Shown: piece after piece, positions 14,288 to 23,721 of the stretch
How positions within the stretch are numbered: the first letter of the stretch is position 1
How the letters are laid out: each line of letters opens with the position of its first letter
Virus record (IMG/VR): IMGVR_UViG_3300005529_000039
Span: 1 to 61,333 of that record
Length of the DNA stretch: 61,333 bases
Source: a virus
Direction: 5' to 3' (one strand)
Position numbers and translations under genes: made by a program
The notes under the pieces: generated by a model
The model's database searches: none
Seen by the model: the letters and a program-made list of their open reading frames with translations, nothing else
What the model was told of the DNA's origin: nothing

Positions 14288-17200
14288 GAAAGCAACTACT
14301 CATACTTGGGCTGCTTTTTGCGCCGGTGTTTGCCTTGGCGCAGTCTGCCTGCGAAGTGTCAGTAACGGGCTCGGCGAAGCTTGCGGGATCCTCGGCCAAG
14401 TTCTGCACTACTGCGGTTCTTTTGCAATCGATTGCTGTCTCCCCGCAATCGCAAACCGTAGTGCAAGGTAATTCTGGAACCTTCACTGCCACCGGCACAT
14501 TCAACGATGGCTCACAATCAGATGTCACCAGCCTTGCGAATTGGACCAGTTCCGATCTGACCATCGCGACCGTTGGCTTGGCCAATAATCCACAGCCATT
14601 CGGCTGCGTGCTAACAAACTCAGGTACGGTAACGGTCACTGCAACTGTTGGGGCAATCTCGGGAACGGCGACACTGAATTGCGTACCCGCACCGACGATT
14701 ACCACCTCTTCGCTGCCTTCGGCCACGGTCGGAGCTCCTTATAACGCTAACCTGAATGCCTCGAGCGGCACCTTGCCCTACAGTTGGGCAATTACCTCAG
14801 GAACGCTTCCCTCGGGCCTCTCGCTCAATAGCGCCTCGCCTACCGCAACTATTACGGGGACGCCGACCGTAGCAGGCATTTCTGTATTCACGGTCACGGT
14901 CACCGATGCAGCTTCCCACTCCGGATCGAAACTATTCACCATCAACGTTGCTTCCGGAGCTACCAGCCAGACTCCAGTTTTGCCGCAGCGCTGGGCGAAC
15001 GCGCGCGAGTGTTACGAAAGTTCTCCGGGCACGCCGATTACCTTCAACAACACGTTCCTGTTGACCAGTTCGTGGAGTTGCCACGGCACCAGCAAGGGAC
15101 CGTATGCGAATTCACTCGCCGGACTAAACTCCGCGATCGTCGATACCGAAGCTTGCCGCACGTCCTTCAATGACTCCTCGCACATCATGGTGCCGCACGG
15201 GTCGCTGTGGTCGCAGAACATCGGCACCCTGGGTTACGTCAACCTGAAGCAAACGAGCGGCGATAATTCGAGTTCCTGCATCTGGATCAGCTCCGATAAT
15301 CCTTTGCCTGACGCCGATCCCGCGACTGGACTGCCGCGCGATCAGATGTTTGGCACCTACAACATCGCTTCGTCCAATGGCGATGTGTGCTCGACTTCGA
15401 ACGGCACGACCGTTTGCACGGTAACCTTCATGAACCCGGCCGCGGTTGCGCCGGCAGTCGGCGATCTGGCATCGCTCTGGAACACCGATGATCATAACTA
15501 CACCGGACAATTTACCGTCTGTGGGCCGCCAACCTGCTCCTCTCCTTCGACCACAGGATTCCAGTACATCCAGCCCGAAGACCTGATGAGCTGGGTGGTG
15601 GCGAACTTTTCAACCCGCACCACCAAGCACCTTACCGGAGGATCAAATCCTAATTACGGCTTTGTTGACACCGATGGCCAGAAATTCTGGGAGATCAAGT
15701 CTGCCACCGGCAATCCATGGGACTTAAATCTTTACGACTATCGCGGCATCTACCACTACATCACCGAGGACGGGGACACGGTCGACCAAGCGACCTGCCA
15801 AGCCAATGGCTTCTCTTCCTGCTTCGTCGATCCAAACGCCTACAAGCGGCAGACGACGCCCGGTGGCGTGCAAGTCATGCCACGCTTCTTCATTCCTGGG
15901 TCCACCATCACCATCGACACGCCCGGTCCGAATACCTTCATTCGCACCACCAACTGCGAACTGCCAGGAACAACTGCCAGCGTAAATCTTGGCCCCGTGC
16001 ACACTGTGACCTCCGGCCCCACCATGATCAATTGGGGTGGATCGATCGGGCTTGCTCCGACCATTGAAAACGATTACGAGTACACGCTCTCAAATGGCGT
16101 CTACCAAAACAAAGAAGTGTTCCAGTACGTAAAGAACCACGGCCTCATGTCGTGGACGCTCTATGCCTGGAACGGCACCACCTACGTTCAGCAGCAGCAA
16201 AACACTCACACCACGGAATCAGCCGGCGGCGCTCCACTGCCTAACTTTCCCTGCTTCGGTCAAACTCCTAATTGGGTCGGTGGCCAGCCTGGACTTGGTG
16301 GCAATGCGAACCTGCCCTTGGTACCTGCGATTGGCTCAGGAACGCAGAATGGCGTCGTGATGTCTTTGCAGCGCCAGGATGCAATTCAACAGATTGCAGC
16401 CTCGGGCTGTGGAACTACCGGAGCGGTCTGCACGCTAACCATCGACTTTGCCTCGAATCCAAACTTTGCAGCCAATGATCGTTTCGAGATTGTGGATTCG
16501 GTTTGCTCTGGGTGCATCACGCTTGATCCAAACGCCTTTAACACGACTTGGTACGTGGCCTCAGTCACATCGAATACCAATTGTGCGACCTGCCGCATCA
16601 CGGTCAATACCTATACCGAAGCCTTCGGAAACACTGCAACCGCATCGAATGGAACCGCGCTGCACTTTAATCACATCATCGCGGACCAGACGGCGAATAA
16701 CCTGTGGACGATTCAGACCACTGGCGGATCAGGCGACATCGTCTTTGGAGACACCAACAACTTCCATAACTATTTTCTCTCTGACGCGGAACTGCGGACC
16801 GCGAGCACCAACACTGCAGTTACCTTTGTGGCCGTGCAGCTTTCGCCGAATGGCGAAGCACAGACTCCGGTCCCGGCCATGTCAGTCGCGAACTGCAACG
16901 GGACGCCAGGGGTGACCAATTGCGACAACCCCAGCCATGTTTACCTCGACCACGTCTATATTCACGGCTACTCGTTTCCGACCGTAGCGCGCACAGCGTC
17001 TGGCATTGGCATTGGGGTAAAGCTTGACTGCTCTTATTGTGGAGTAACGAACTCACGCATCAGCGACGTGCACCAGGACGGCGCCGAGTCGCACGGTATC
17101 TCTGGCAACTCCGGTGCCGGGCCATTCAAGATTGTCGATAACTACATCGAGGGCACGGCGGAAAATATCTTCTTCTCCTACCTGCCAGTCGTGTCTGGAC

Positions 17201-18762
17201 TGCCGAACGGTTACTACTGCGACTTTGAAATTCGCCGCAACTGGCTGTCCAAAAATCCGTTCGAGTCGATGAACTCGGGCGGCTTTATTCCCGGCGGAAC
17301 TGGACGCTACTTCCAGTACCTCGAGAAAAACAACATGGAGTTCAAGAACGTCTGCCAAGCGCTCATCCGCGGCAACGTCTTCCAGAACTCTTCAGGCGGC
17401 GCTGGCGAGCAGCAAGGGTTTCTCCTGGGCAATAATGAAACCCCAAACAACGGAAACGGCAAAGCATTCCATATTGGCGCGCAGTCGCACGACGTCACCT
17501 TCGTCAACAACATCTTCCGCCATGCTTTTGGGCTGGCTTACATTCCTACGCGCTCTCAGTTAGTTACGACCGACAGCCCGAGCTATGGAACCCATCACTA
17601 CATGTTCTTTGGCAACCTGATTTATGACATTGGCGATCCGACACGGTTCGGACGCAATTGCTGGACGGGTACAGCATGGGGCGGTGGGGTTGGAGCGCAA
17701 AGCGGATGTACGCATGAGGACATAATCCAGATCGCCAATCGCGGCCAGAGCTACAACTGCACTGGAACGCAAACCGCCGGGCTTGCCACCATGAGCTGCA
17801 CACCGGTCAGTCCCTCCTGCGTAGCCTCGCTTGAAGGCGGCGGTGGTCCGTGCGGAGTGGGTTTCCAGGTGGGCGACTGGGTCAACGTGACCGGATGCTC
17901 GGATGCCACATGGGATGTAAGTGCGCCGGCACAGGTGCCATCGCTTACCTCTGATCCGCTTTTAAGCAGCGGGACCTTTCAGTACACCGTGCCGCTCACT
18001 GCCGCCGCTTCAGTCACCGGATGCGTGGTCAATAACGCCAACGGCTGGGCGCGTAACATCACTTGGCAGCATAACTCGGCGTTTGTCGATTACACCAACA
18101 CCAATCCTTACTACAGCAGCGTTCCCTTTACCCGCTTCCGCGTCTTTGGCAACGACAACTCGAACAACATCGCCATGATTCGCGACTGGTGGATCAAGGA
18201 CAATGTGTTCTCGATTCAGACGCCACAGGTCACGAGCGGCAATCAAGGGTTCTTCTGGTGCGCACCAAATCAGACGGAAGAGACATCCGCTGAACAGACC
18301 TGCTGGGATCCGCTGACGCTAGTGTGGACGCATAACGTCGTCGCCGCGCCGGGTTTGCCTTACGAGACGCCGCAACTGTGGACCGAATACAACTCGCCCT
18401 TTGGCGTCGCTGGAGCGAACAACGGAGTAAGTCCACCGGTCACGAACCTGATGGGGCTTGCTTTCAATTGTCACCAGGCTTTCTCCACCGGATGCATGGG
18501 ACTTGCCGGAGACTACCTGTTAATCGGCTGCGGAACGCTTGGTTGCGGCAAGGCCAACAATGTTCCTGACTTCGCCTCTTCGGCGCGCGACTACCACATC
18601 TTTGCGCTGAATCCGTCGTCGTTTTTCGCAAGCGGTGGCGCCAATCATGCTTCCGACAACACCGATTTAGGGTCATCAATTACGCAGATCGATCAGGCGC
18701 TCGGCGAGCAGCAGTACACCTGCCCGACAACCTGCGGTATGTCAGGCGGACCTTATCCGTAA
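14284..18762 (+). CDS. Giant secreted Ig-like / right-handed beta-helix protein (1492 aa)
   Basis: Signal peptide (RKQLLILGLLFAPVFALAQ) followed by a BIG2-like bacterial Ig domain (LQSIAVSPQSQTVVQGNSG to about residue 135) and a He_PIG-type putative Ig domain (SSLPSATVGAPYNANL, LPSGLSLN, ITGTPTVAG). The remainder (about 230-1490) has beta-helix/pectate-lyase-like character with many N-rich turns and repeated phrases such as VYLDHVYIHGYSFP, GVTNSRISDVHQDG, KIVDNYIEGTAENIFFSYLP and VTFVNNIFRHAFG. By my count the mature protein has 44 cysteines, many in close pairs. GTG start overlaps the previous stop. A polysaccharide-binding or depolymerising adhesin or tailspike is likely; no catalytic residues can be assigned. 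Confidence 0.75.
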   Translation: MRKQLLILGLLFAPVFALAQSACEVSVTGSAKLAGSSAKFCTTAVLLQSIAVSPQSQTVVQGNSGTFTATGTFNDGSQSDVTSLANWTSSDLTIATVGLANNPQPFGCVLTNSGTVTVTATVGAISGTATLNCVPAPTITTSSLPSATVGAPYNANLNASSGTLPYSWAITSGTLPSGLSLNSASPTATITGTPTVAGISVFTVTVTDAASHSGSKLFTINVASGATSQTPVLPQRWANARECYESSPGTPITFNNTFLLTSSWSCHGTSKGPYANSLAGLNSAIVDTEACRTSFNDSSHIMVPHGSLWSQNIGTLGYVNLKQTSGDNSSSCIWISSDNPLPDADPATGLPRDQMFGTYNIASSNGDVCSTSNGTTVCTVTFMNPAAVAPAVGDLASLWNTDDHNYTGQFTVCGPPTCSSPSTTGFQYIQPEDLMSWVVANFSTRTTKHLTGGSNPNYGFVDTDGQKFWEIKSATGNPWDLNLYDYRGIYHYITEDGDTVDQATCQANGFSSCFVDPNAYKRQTTPGGVQVMPRFFIPGSTITIDTPGPNTFIRTTNCELPGTTASVNLGPVHTVTSGPTMINWGGSIGLAPTIENDYEYTLSNGVYQNKEVFQYVKNHGLMSWTLYAWNGTTYVQQQQNTHTTESAGGAPLPNFPCFGQTPNWVGGQPGLGGNANLPLVPAIGSGTQNGVVMSLQRQDAIQQIAASGCGTTGAVCTLTIDFASNPNFAANDRFEIVDSVCSGCITLDPNAFNTTWYVASVTSNTNCATCRITVNTYTEAFGNTATASNGTALHFNHIIADQTANNLWTIQTTGGSGDIVFGDTNNFHNYFLSDAELRTASTNTAVTFVAVQLSPNGEAQTPVPAMSVANCNGTPGVTNCDNPSHVYLDHVYIHGYSFPTVARTASGIGIGVKLDCSYCGVTNSRISDVHQDGAESHGISGNSGAGPFKIVDNYIEGTAENIFFSYLPVVSGLPNGYYCDFEIRRNWLSKNPFESMNSGGFIPGGTGRYFQYLEKNNMEFKNVCQALIRGNVFQNSSGGAGEQQGFLLGNNETPNNGNGKAFHIGAQSHDVTFVNNIFRHAFGLAYIPTRSQLVTTDSPSYGTHHYMFFGNLIYDIGDPTRFGRNCWTGTAWGGGVGAQSGCTHEDIIQIANRGQSYNCTGTQTAGLATMSCTPVSPSCVASLEGGGGPCGVGFQVGDWVNVTGCSDATWDVSAPAQVPSLTSDPLLSSGTFQYTVPLTAAASVTGCVVNNANGWARNITWQHNSAFVDYTNTNPYYSSVPFTRFRVFGNDNSNNIAMIRDWWIKDNVFSIQTPQVTSGNQGFFWCAPNQTEETSAEQTCWDPLTLVWTHNVVAAPGLPYETPQLWTEYNSPFGVAGANNGVSPPVTNLMGLAFNCHQAFSTGCMGLAGDYLLIGCGTLGCGKANNVPDFASSARDYHIFALNPSSFFASGGANHASDNTDLGSSITQIDQALGEQQYTCPTTCGMSGGPYP

Positions 18763-18774
18763 AGGAAATTGCAA

Positions 18775-19257
18775 ATGAAAAAACTGACCAACATCTTTCC
18801 CCTAGTTCTGATTCCACTCGCGATCATTGGCGTGATTGCCGTGCGTTCGCAGCACGTCCACGCCCAGAGCGGCGTACCCGCGCAATATAGCTCGACCTAC
18901 ACCACTGGGCCAATCGCTAATTGTCCGGCACCGGCCGCAAATGCGGTGATTGAGTGCGCCGTCGATACCAGCGGATTGATGGAATCGATCAACGGGGCAC
19001 CTTATGTGGCCGTAAATCAAGTCGGACCGGCCGGCCCAGTAGGCGACAGCGGTCCGCAAGGTGCACCTGGGCCAGCGGGAGAGCAAGGGATTCAGGGTCC
19101 AACTGGTCCAGCCGGACCGCAGGGGCCGCAGGGAGTTCCCGGACCACGCGGAATTGCCGACGGTTCTGGGTTCACGCTGACGTGTTCGCCGAAAGCAAAA
19201 GAAACCGTTGCCACCGGATTCAGCACACCTTGCATTGTCTCGAATCTCCAGCCTTAG
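18775..19257 (+). CDS. Secreted collagen-like protein
   Basis: ATG 18775 follows AAGGAAA. Signal-anchor-like N-terminus ([20 protein letters not shown]) ending HAQ. After about 50 residues comes an uninterrupted run of about 14 Gly-X-Y triplets ([16 protein letters not shown] and on to GPRG), then a short cysteine-containing C-terminal cap ([18 protein letters not shown]). Collagen-like triple helices trimerise phage fibres and bacterial surface adhesins. Four mature cysteines. It lies between the giant beta-helix protein and a lipoprotein gene. Confidence 0.8.
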   Translation: MKKLTNIFPLVLIPLAIIGVIAVRSQHVHAQSGVPAQYSSTYTTGPIANCPAPAANAVIECAVDTSGLMESINGAPYVAVNQVGPAGPVGDSGPQGAPGPAGEQGIQGPTGPAGPQGPQGVPGPRGIADGSGFTLTCSPKAKETVATGFSTPCIVSNLQP

Positions 19258-19263
19258 TGCCGT

Positions 19264-19488
19264 ATGAAACTCGCAGTACTGTCGTTGATTCTTCTACTGG
19301 CTGGGTGCGCAGCCAAACGGCCAGTGGAGAATGACATCATGCGTGGACAGTTTGGCAAGGCAGTCTTCGATGATTGCCGGGTGAAGGTAAAGCTTGGGAA
19401 AGTGCACTGCGACTGCCAGGATTTCGATATGTCGGTCGACGCCAAAAGCGGCGTGACTCACTTCCGGTGCCAGAATGTCAGTCACTGA
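19264..19488 (+). CDS. Small lipoprotein (74 aa)
   Basis: Classic lipobox LLLAGC at residues 10-15 after a short signal peptide. The mature part of about 60 residues has VFDDCRVKVKLGKVHCDCQDFDMSV and FRCQN, four more cysteines. An outer-spanin-like lysis role or a surface/exclusion lipoprotein are both possible; it is about 1.5 kb upstream of the holin-like genes. Confidence 0.65.
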   Translation: MKLAVLSLILLLAGCAAKRPVENDIMRGQFGKAVFDDCRVKVKLGKVHCDCQDFDMSVDAKSGVTHFRCQNVSH

Positions 19489-19684
19489 CTACGAAGTCAC
19501 GGCTTACCTCGACGGCTCGATAACCGGTGACGTGCACTGCCTGCAACTCATGAAGCAGGGCAAAGATGACGACATCGTTGCCCGCAAGTCGTTGTTCATT
19601 CGACTGGAGATGACTAAGACGGTTGCAGGCGAGGCCCACAAGCGTGAGCGACGAGAGAAAGAGTCCGCATACCGCACTCATTGA
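19475..19684 (+). CDS. Small hypothetical protein (69 aa)
   Basis: Begins 14 bp inside the lipoprotein gene. MSVTDYEVTAYLDGSITGDV is acidic, followed by a charged helical end (HKRERREKESAYR). No family recognised. Confidence 0.45.
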   Translation: MSVTDYEVTAYLDGSITGDVHCLQLMKQGKDDDIVARKSLFIRLEMTKTVAGEAHKRERREKESAYRTH

Positions 19685-19850
19685 AGCGCTCGAGCATGTC
19701 GAAGAAATGGACGACGTGCTGGTGCTATGGCAGACCAAAGAAGGTCAGACCAAGGCGATTCATAACGAAGTGACCTTAGCCGACGCCGTCTTCATGATGG
19801 AAGTATTCCGCTTTGTGTTGCTGAGCGTAGGCCTCGGCAGCAGTGAATGA
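19644..19850 (+). CDS. Small hypothetical protein (68 aa)
   Basis: GTG 19644 with GAGG nine bases before it. Product begins VSDERKSPHTALIEALEHVE and has a hydrophobic C-terminal helix (AVFMMEVFRFVLLSVG). It overlaps the previous gene by 41 bp. Function unknown; possibly membrane-associated. Confidence 0.45.
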   Translation: MSDERKSPHTALIEALEHVEEMDDVLVLWQTKEGQTKAIHNEVTLADAVFMMEVFRFVLLSVGLGSSE

Positions 19851-19893
19851 CCAAGTTTCGATTCACCAATTCCAAACGAAAAAGAGGAGACCA

Positions 19894-20766
19894 ATGAAAA
19901 ACGCATTGATTACGATCGCGTGTGTCCTGGCGATGGTCTCGGCCTCCCTGGCCCAGACCAACGCCATCAAAAACCAGAATTCGCTGTACGGGAACTGGGT
20001 TGCCCACTCAACCGTGACCATCGCTTCCGGCACGGCAACCATTACGCCTGACTTCTGCTACTTCAATCCTACTGTCCCTCCGGCCGCTGGATCCAATACC
20101 GTTGGCGCGACCACTTCTGGGCATCAGTTTTTTCCCTTTGCGACCAACGTTCCGGTAACCATTGTTGACGGATCAAACACTGAAACCGTGACTCCGTCTT
20201 CTGTGGTTTCGCCGGCGGCCGCAATTGGCCCGGCGCTCGGGCCTTACGCCTGCTCGTTCACTGCTAGCTTCTCGAATGCCCATAATGCTGGCGTAGCCAT
20301 TGTTTCCGGTGATGGCGGAGTGGCAGAAGCGGCCAACGACAATGGCGCCGCTTATGACCTGGCCAACGGCGTGATCTTTTTGAACGGGCGCTGCACGGGC
20401 GTGGCCAACGCGGTCGCGGGAACTTATGGACTGGTGGGCGTGGACCCTACCGAGGCTACGATTGTTTGCAACTCCTCAGCGGCTTCGGTTCCTACCTTTC
20501 CAGGCACGGTAATACCGCGCGCTGGGCTCATAAAGGGACTCTCGGTAACCGCAACCGCAGCCGGAACCAACGCCTCGAGCGGAGCGGTTACAGTCAACAA
20601 GAACGGCAGCGCGACCTCAATCACCTGCACCGTCGGAACCGGAACCAGTTGCAGCGATTCAACTCACACGGTGGCCGTAGCTGCGGGCGACATCATCTCG
20701 ATTACCTACACCGACCAAACCTCGGACACGCTCGCCGGACTCAACGTAAGCGCACTCGTGTACTAA
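19894..20766 (+). CDS. Secreted fibre-like protein with Sec signal peptide (290 aa)
   Basis: ATG 19894 is preceded by GAGGAG. Signal peptide MKNALITIACVLAMVSASLA then QTNA. Beta-rich Ser/Thr/Gly/Asn mature chain. The C-terminal 75 residues (LSVTATAAGTNASSGAVTV, SCSDSTHTVAVAAGDIISI) parallel the C-terminal domain of the 570-aa protein at 12575 (AGD plus HSFTVAAGD), so the two share an appendage module. Six mature cysteines by my count. Confidence 0.72.
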   Translation: MKNALITIACVLAMVSASLAQTNAIKNQNSLYGNWVAHSTVTIASGTATITPDFCYFNPTVPPAAGSNTVGATTSGHQFFPFATNVPVTIVDGSNTETVTPSSVVSPAAAIGPALGPYACSFTASFSNAHNAGVAIVSGDGGVAEAANDNGAAYDLANGVIFLNGRCTGVANAVAGTYGLVGVDPTEATIVCNSSAASVPTFPGTVIPRAGLIKGLSVTATAAGTNASSGAVTVNKNGSATSITCTVGTGTSCSDSTHTVAVAAGDIISITYTDQTSDTLAGLNVSALVY

Positions 20767-20802
20767 AGCCAGGTTGCCCACTTACTCCATCTCCATTTTG
20801 GG

Positions 20803-21069
20803 ATGACTGGGATGATGACAACGATTGCGGTTGACGTGATGACTGGAAACTGGTCACAGACAATCGTTCTGGTGCTAGTCAACCTTCTCACTGCGGCGTT
20901 TATTTATGGTGGCGTAGTTCAGAAACAGAAAGAGCACGAGCGCCGCCTGAACGTGCACGACGACACCTTCGAGAAGGTGGATGAAGAACAGAATCGTCAG
21001 TGGCAAACCATTGGCCGGGTCAAAGAAGGGCTGGTCGCGCTTGGCGGCAAGCCTGTCAACGGGGATTAA
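20803..21069 (+). CDS. Single-TM plus coiled-coil protein (holin-accessory or spanin-like)
   Basis: The start is either 20803 or 20839 (MTGNWSQ). One transmembrane helix (TIVLVLVNLLTAAFIYGGVV) followed by a charged helical tail (KQKEHERRLNVHDDTFEKVDEE), as in XhlA-like or i-spanin proteins. It directly precedes the holin-like gene, supporting a role in lysis. Confidence 0.6.
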   Translation: MTGMMTTIAVDVMTGNWSQTIVLVLVNLLTAAFIYGGVVQKQKEHERRLNVHDDTFEKVDEEQNRQWQTIGRVKEGLVALGGKPVNGD

Positions 21070-21071
21070 GC

Positions 21072-21305
21072 ATGAGCGACCAAAACGCGATCAAGTGGGC
21101 ACACGGATTGGGAGCGGCCTTTATCGGCGGAGGCGCGTCGGCGGTTACGGCTGGCGTTTCGGTCTCCGCCATCAGCCCGCAAAGTTTCAATTTCTCCAAT
21201 CAGCTTGTGCCCACGCTCAAACTGATGGCGGTGCTGTTCGTATTCAACGGACTGATTTCGGCATTTGCGTACCTCAAGCAATCGCCACTTCCGTCGCAAC
21301 AATAA
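21072..21305 (+). CDS. Holin-like two-TM protein
   Basis: 77 residues with two hydrophobic helices (AAFIGGGASAVTAGVSVSAI and LKLMAVLFVFNGLISAFAYL), a charged short N-terminus and a polar tail. It follows the previous stop by two bases. Size, topology and position in a cassette with an M15 endolysin support holin function. Confidence 0.62.
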   Translation: MSDQNAIKWAHGLGAAFIGGGASAVTAGVSVSAISPQSFNFSNQLVPTLKLMAVLFVFNGLISAFAYLKQSPLPSQQ

Positions 21306-21339
21306 AACATTCCAAATACAACTCAAGGAGCTTTTTCTT

Positions 21340-21975
21340 ATGCGCAGCATGACAGTTCGCGTAGGCGCCGCAGTGTTGGCGCTCGGAATGATCGTAAGTA
21401 CAGTCGCTTGCTCGACTGGATGGGTGAACGAAGCCCTGCAGATCGTATCCGCCTTGACTCCAGCGGTGACTAACATCGTGCCGCTGATCGCCCTGGCAGA
21501 CAAGAACGTTCCCATGTCGGACGTGACCACCATTCAGAACTACTCCAATCAAGCCAGCACCGCACTGCAGACCGTCGGATCCCTGATTACCCAGTTCGAT
21601 CAGGCTCAATCGCTACAGGCGCAGCAAGATGTGTTGTCGAAGATTGAATCGGCGCTGGCCGTAGCTCAGCAGAACCTGAATGCCATCCTGCCGCAGTTGC
21701 ACATTGCAAATCCTCGTTCCCAGGCAGCGGTCGAGGCAGCGGTAGCTGCAGCTATCAGCGAGGTGGGAAGCATTGCGGCACTCTTGCCGGTGCTCAAGGC
21801 GGGAAAGACTGCGCAGGCGGTCGAACTGGCAAAGCCAATCAATGCCCGCACCTTCCGCTCCCGTTACAACCATGCCATTAAACCTGTACCGGGTTCGGAC
21901 AAATTGAAGCTGCACGGCCCATCTTTCCTGGGTTCGCTCGGCAACGCCCTTGGAGAAGCGTTCGTCTCGCGGTAA
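21340..21975 (+). CDS. Lipoprotein, helical (211 aa)
   Basis: ATG 21340 follows AAGGAG. Signal peptide with lipobox STVAC. The mature chain is helical and Gln/Ala-rich (ASTALQTVGSLITQFDQAQS, LQAQQDVLSKIESALAVAQQ), so a coiled-coil periplasmic protein. Between holin and endolysin it could act as outer spanin or envelope-associated lysis factor, though longer than most spanins. Confidence 0.6.
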   Translation: MRSMTVRVGAAVLALGMIVSTVACSTGWVNEALQIVSALTPAVTNIVPLIALADKNVPMSDVTTIQNYSNQASTALQTVGSLITQFDQAQSLQAQQDVLSKIESALAVAQQNLNAILPQLHIANPRSQAAVEAAVAAAISEVGSIAALLPVLKAGKTAQAVELAKPINARTFRSRYNHAIKPVPGSDKLKLHGPSFLGSLGNALGEAFVSR

Positions 21976-22000
21976 GTCCATCTCGAAGGGAAATCTATAT

Positions 22001-22720
22001 ATGGCTATCCCAGTAATCGCGATCACCAATCAGTCGACGGTTCTGACCGACCAGCAGGTCAGTGACGTGCTGCCTGCTCTACAGAAGCAGGTGTCGCTCG
22101 ACTTCCGCGGTTACTGGGACATAGACGCCACCTTAGTTTTTCTGCACAAAGACTTGCCGCTTACCGCTGGCTGGTGGCAGATCGTCGTGCTCGATGATCC
22201 CGACCAGGCTGGCGCGCTCGGCTACCACGAACTGAGCTCACAAGGTACGCCATTGGGAAAGATATTCGCCAAGCTCGACCAGCAGGTAGGCGCGCAGTGG
22301 ACGGTCACGCTGTCGCACGAACTGCTTGAGATGCTGGGCGACTCTTGGATTGACACCTCCAAGCAGGCAGCCGACGGCCGCTTCTACGCGCTTGAGGTTT
22401 CAGACGCAGTTGAAGCCGACAGCCTTGGTTATCAGATCGACGGAGTGCTGGTTTCCGATTTCGTCACCCCACGCTGGTTTAACGATCAAGTGAATTGTGA
22501 CCGCTACAGCTTCAAGCAGCACGTGACGAAGCCGCTCGAGCTCGCCCCTGGCGGTTATATTTCCGTGTTTGGCGAGCAGGGCTGGACACAATTGAACGCT
22601 GAACCGCTGCTGGCTTCGCAGCGCACGATTACCGCCGCGTCGCAAGCCATCAAGGTTGGCAGCCGCCGGCATCGTCGCGAGATGGACCGCAGTCAAGGCT
22701 GGCGCAGGAGCGAACGCTAA
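22001..22720 (+). CDS. Putative metallopeptidase-like phage protein (HELLE motif)
   Basis: ATG 22001 follows AAGGGA. 239 residues. TLSHELLEMLGDSW (H106, E107, E110, D114) resembles a zincin helix, with Glu in place of the usual second His. Later blocks YALEVSDAVEADSLGYQIDG and VSDFVTPRWFND are conserved-looking. No signal peptide. It lies in the lysis cassette just before a small TM protein and the M15 endolysin. Either a peptidase acting on virion or wall proteins, or a degenerate one. Confidence 0.5.
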   Translation: MAIPVIAITNQSTVLTDQQVSDVLPALQKQVSLDFRGYWDIDATLVFLHKDLPLTAGWWQIVVLDDPDQAGALGYHELSSQGTPLGKIFAKLDQQVGAQWTVTLSHELLEMLGDSWIDTSKQAADGRFYALEVSDAVEADSLGYQIDGVLVSDFVTPRWFNDQVNCDRYSFKQHVTKPLELAPGGYISVFGEQGWTQLNAEPLLASQRTITAASQAIKVGSRRHRREMDRSQGWRRSER

Positions 22721-22854
22721 TGGACGTACGTGGAATTGAAGAGGCGGCTGGAGCGGTACTGCTGATTACATTCATCGTTGGTGGCATCGTCGCTGTCGGC
22801 CTGCTTGAAATCGGGGCCTTCGTCTCCCGCCACATCCACATTCTCTGGCGTTAG
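22720..22854 (+). CDS. Small single-TM protein (44 aa)
   Basis: ATG 22720 overlaps the preceding TAA (TAATG). MDVRGIEEAAGAVLLITFIV continues GGIVAVGLLEIGAF and ends with a short basic tail. One membrane helix. Its position right before the endolysin suggests a holin or antiholin-like peptide. Confidence 0.55.
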   Translation: MDVRGIEEAAGAVLLITFIVGGIVAVGLLEIGAFVSRHIHILWR

Positions 22855-22858
22855 AAAC

Positions 22859-23380
22859 ATGGACACCGCTTCTGAAATCCGGCTTCAGTCGGTTTGCCCG
22901 GGACTGGCTGACAAGGTGCGCTTAGTTGACGCTGAGTTTCAGCGCGAGACCAATGGCGATCATCTTGAAATTGTGCAAGGTCTGCGCTCATGGAACCAGC
23001 AGCAAGCACTGTGGCTCAAAGGCCGCGATGCGAATGGCAACGTCATCGACCAAGGCGCAGTGGTAACCAACGCCCCGCCGGGACATTCCTGGCATGAGAT
23101 GGGTTTAGCCGTTGATTGCGTGCCCCGTTCCTTACTGCCCATCCCAGGATGGCGGCCAGGGTCTCCACTGTGGGCAACCATCGCACAGATCGCTCTAAGC
23201 TACGGGCTGGCAAGCGGCTCCTGCTGGATGCACAAAGACCTTCCTCACCTACAACTGACAGGAAGGTTTCCGGTTTCACCGGACGACGAAGTACGGCAAC
23301 TCTTCAAAGATGGTGGGATGGCAGCCGTGTGGCGAGATGCAGGAATTCTCGATGGCCAACGATCGACTGCACAAGGTTAG
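22859..23380 (+). CDS. M15-family peptidase endolysin (VanY / L-Ala-D-Glu peptidase type)
   Basis: 173 residues. GHSWHEMGLAVDC is the SxHxxGxAxD zinc motif (H79, D86); WMHKDLPHLQ (H130) supplies the second half of the site. Cleaves peptidoglycan stem peptides at the end of the lytic cycle. No signal peptide, so export depends on the holin. Start ATG 22859 lies 4 bp after the TM-peptide stop. Confidence 0.87.
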   Translation: MDTASEIRLQSVCPGLADKVRLVDAEFQRETNGDHLEIVQGLRSWNQQQALWLKGRDANGNVIDQGAVVTNAPPGHSWHEMGLAVDCVPRSLLPIPGWRPGSPLWATIAQIALSYGLASGSCWMHKDLPHLQLTGRFPVSPDDEVRQLFKDGGMAAVWRDAGILDGQRSTAQG

Positions 23381-23597
23381 CTGGCGAGCCGGGGAGATCA
23401 AACTCCACGGCAGTTCGGAAAAGTATCTGCTCGGCGTCACCGTCGAGTATCTGTTGGCCCACAAGCTAATCAAGATCGAACCAATCATCGAGGAGGCTGG
23501 CAATGAGCGAGAAAGAACATCCGATGAAGCGAATCACCAGCCGGCCCAAGAAGTGGCTGCAAAGTGCAGCCGCTTCGATGAAGGCGCGGGGCACTGA
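23352..23597 (+). CDS. Small hypothetical protein (81 aa)
   Basis: ATG 23352 with GCAGGA upstream, overlapping the endolysin end by 29 bp. The first 50 residues (VSWRAGEIKLHGSSEKYLLG, EYLLAHKLIKIEP) look folded; the last 30 run through the start of the next gene in another frame and are low-complexity. Function unknown. Confidence 0.4.
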   Translation: MANDRLHKVSWRAGEIKLHGSSEKYLLGVTVEYLLAHKLIKIEPIIEEAGNERERTSDEANHQPAQEVAAKCSRFDEGAGH

Positions 23598-23721
23598 AGG
23601 TTCACTCACCCGCATCGCCAAAGAACATGGCGAAAGCGCAATGGAATTTGCGCGCGAACACTATCACGATAGCGGCGCGGTGGGCAAGAAAGCCAGATTC
23701 GCGGTAAACGCCAACAAATGA
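23503..23721 (+). CDS. Small helical protein with PMKRxxxRP motif (72 aa)
   Basis: ATG 23503 follows GAGGAGG. HPMKRITSRPKKW near the N-terminus is a variant of the PM[RK]xxFGRP motif shared with four other proteins here. The rest is basic and helical (SAAASMKARGTEGSLTRIAK), rich in Ala and Lys. It overlaps the next gene by ATGA. May be a DNA-associated or capsid-internal small protein; inferred only. Confidence 0.6.
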   Translation: MSEKEHPMKRITSRPKKWLQSAAASMKARGTEGSLTRIAKEHGESAMEFAREHYHDSGAVGKKARFAVNANK

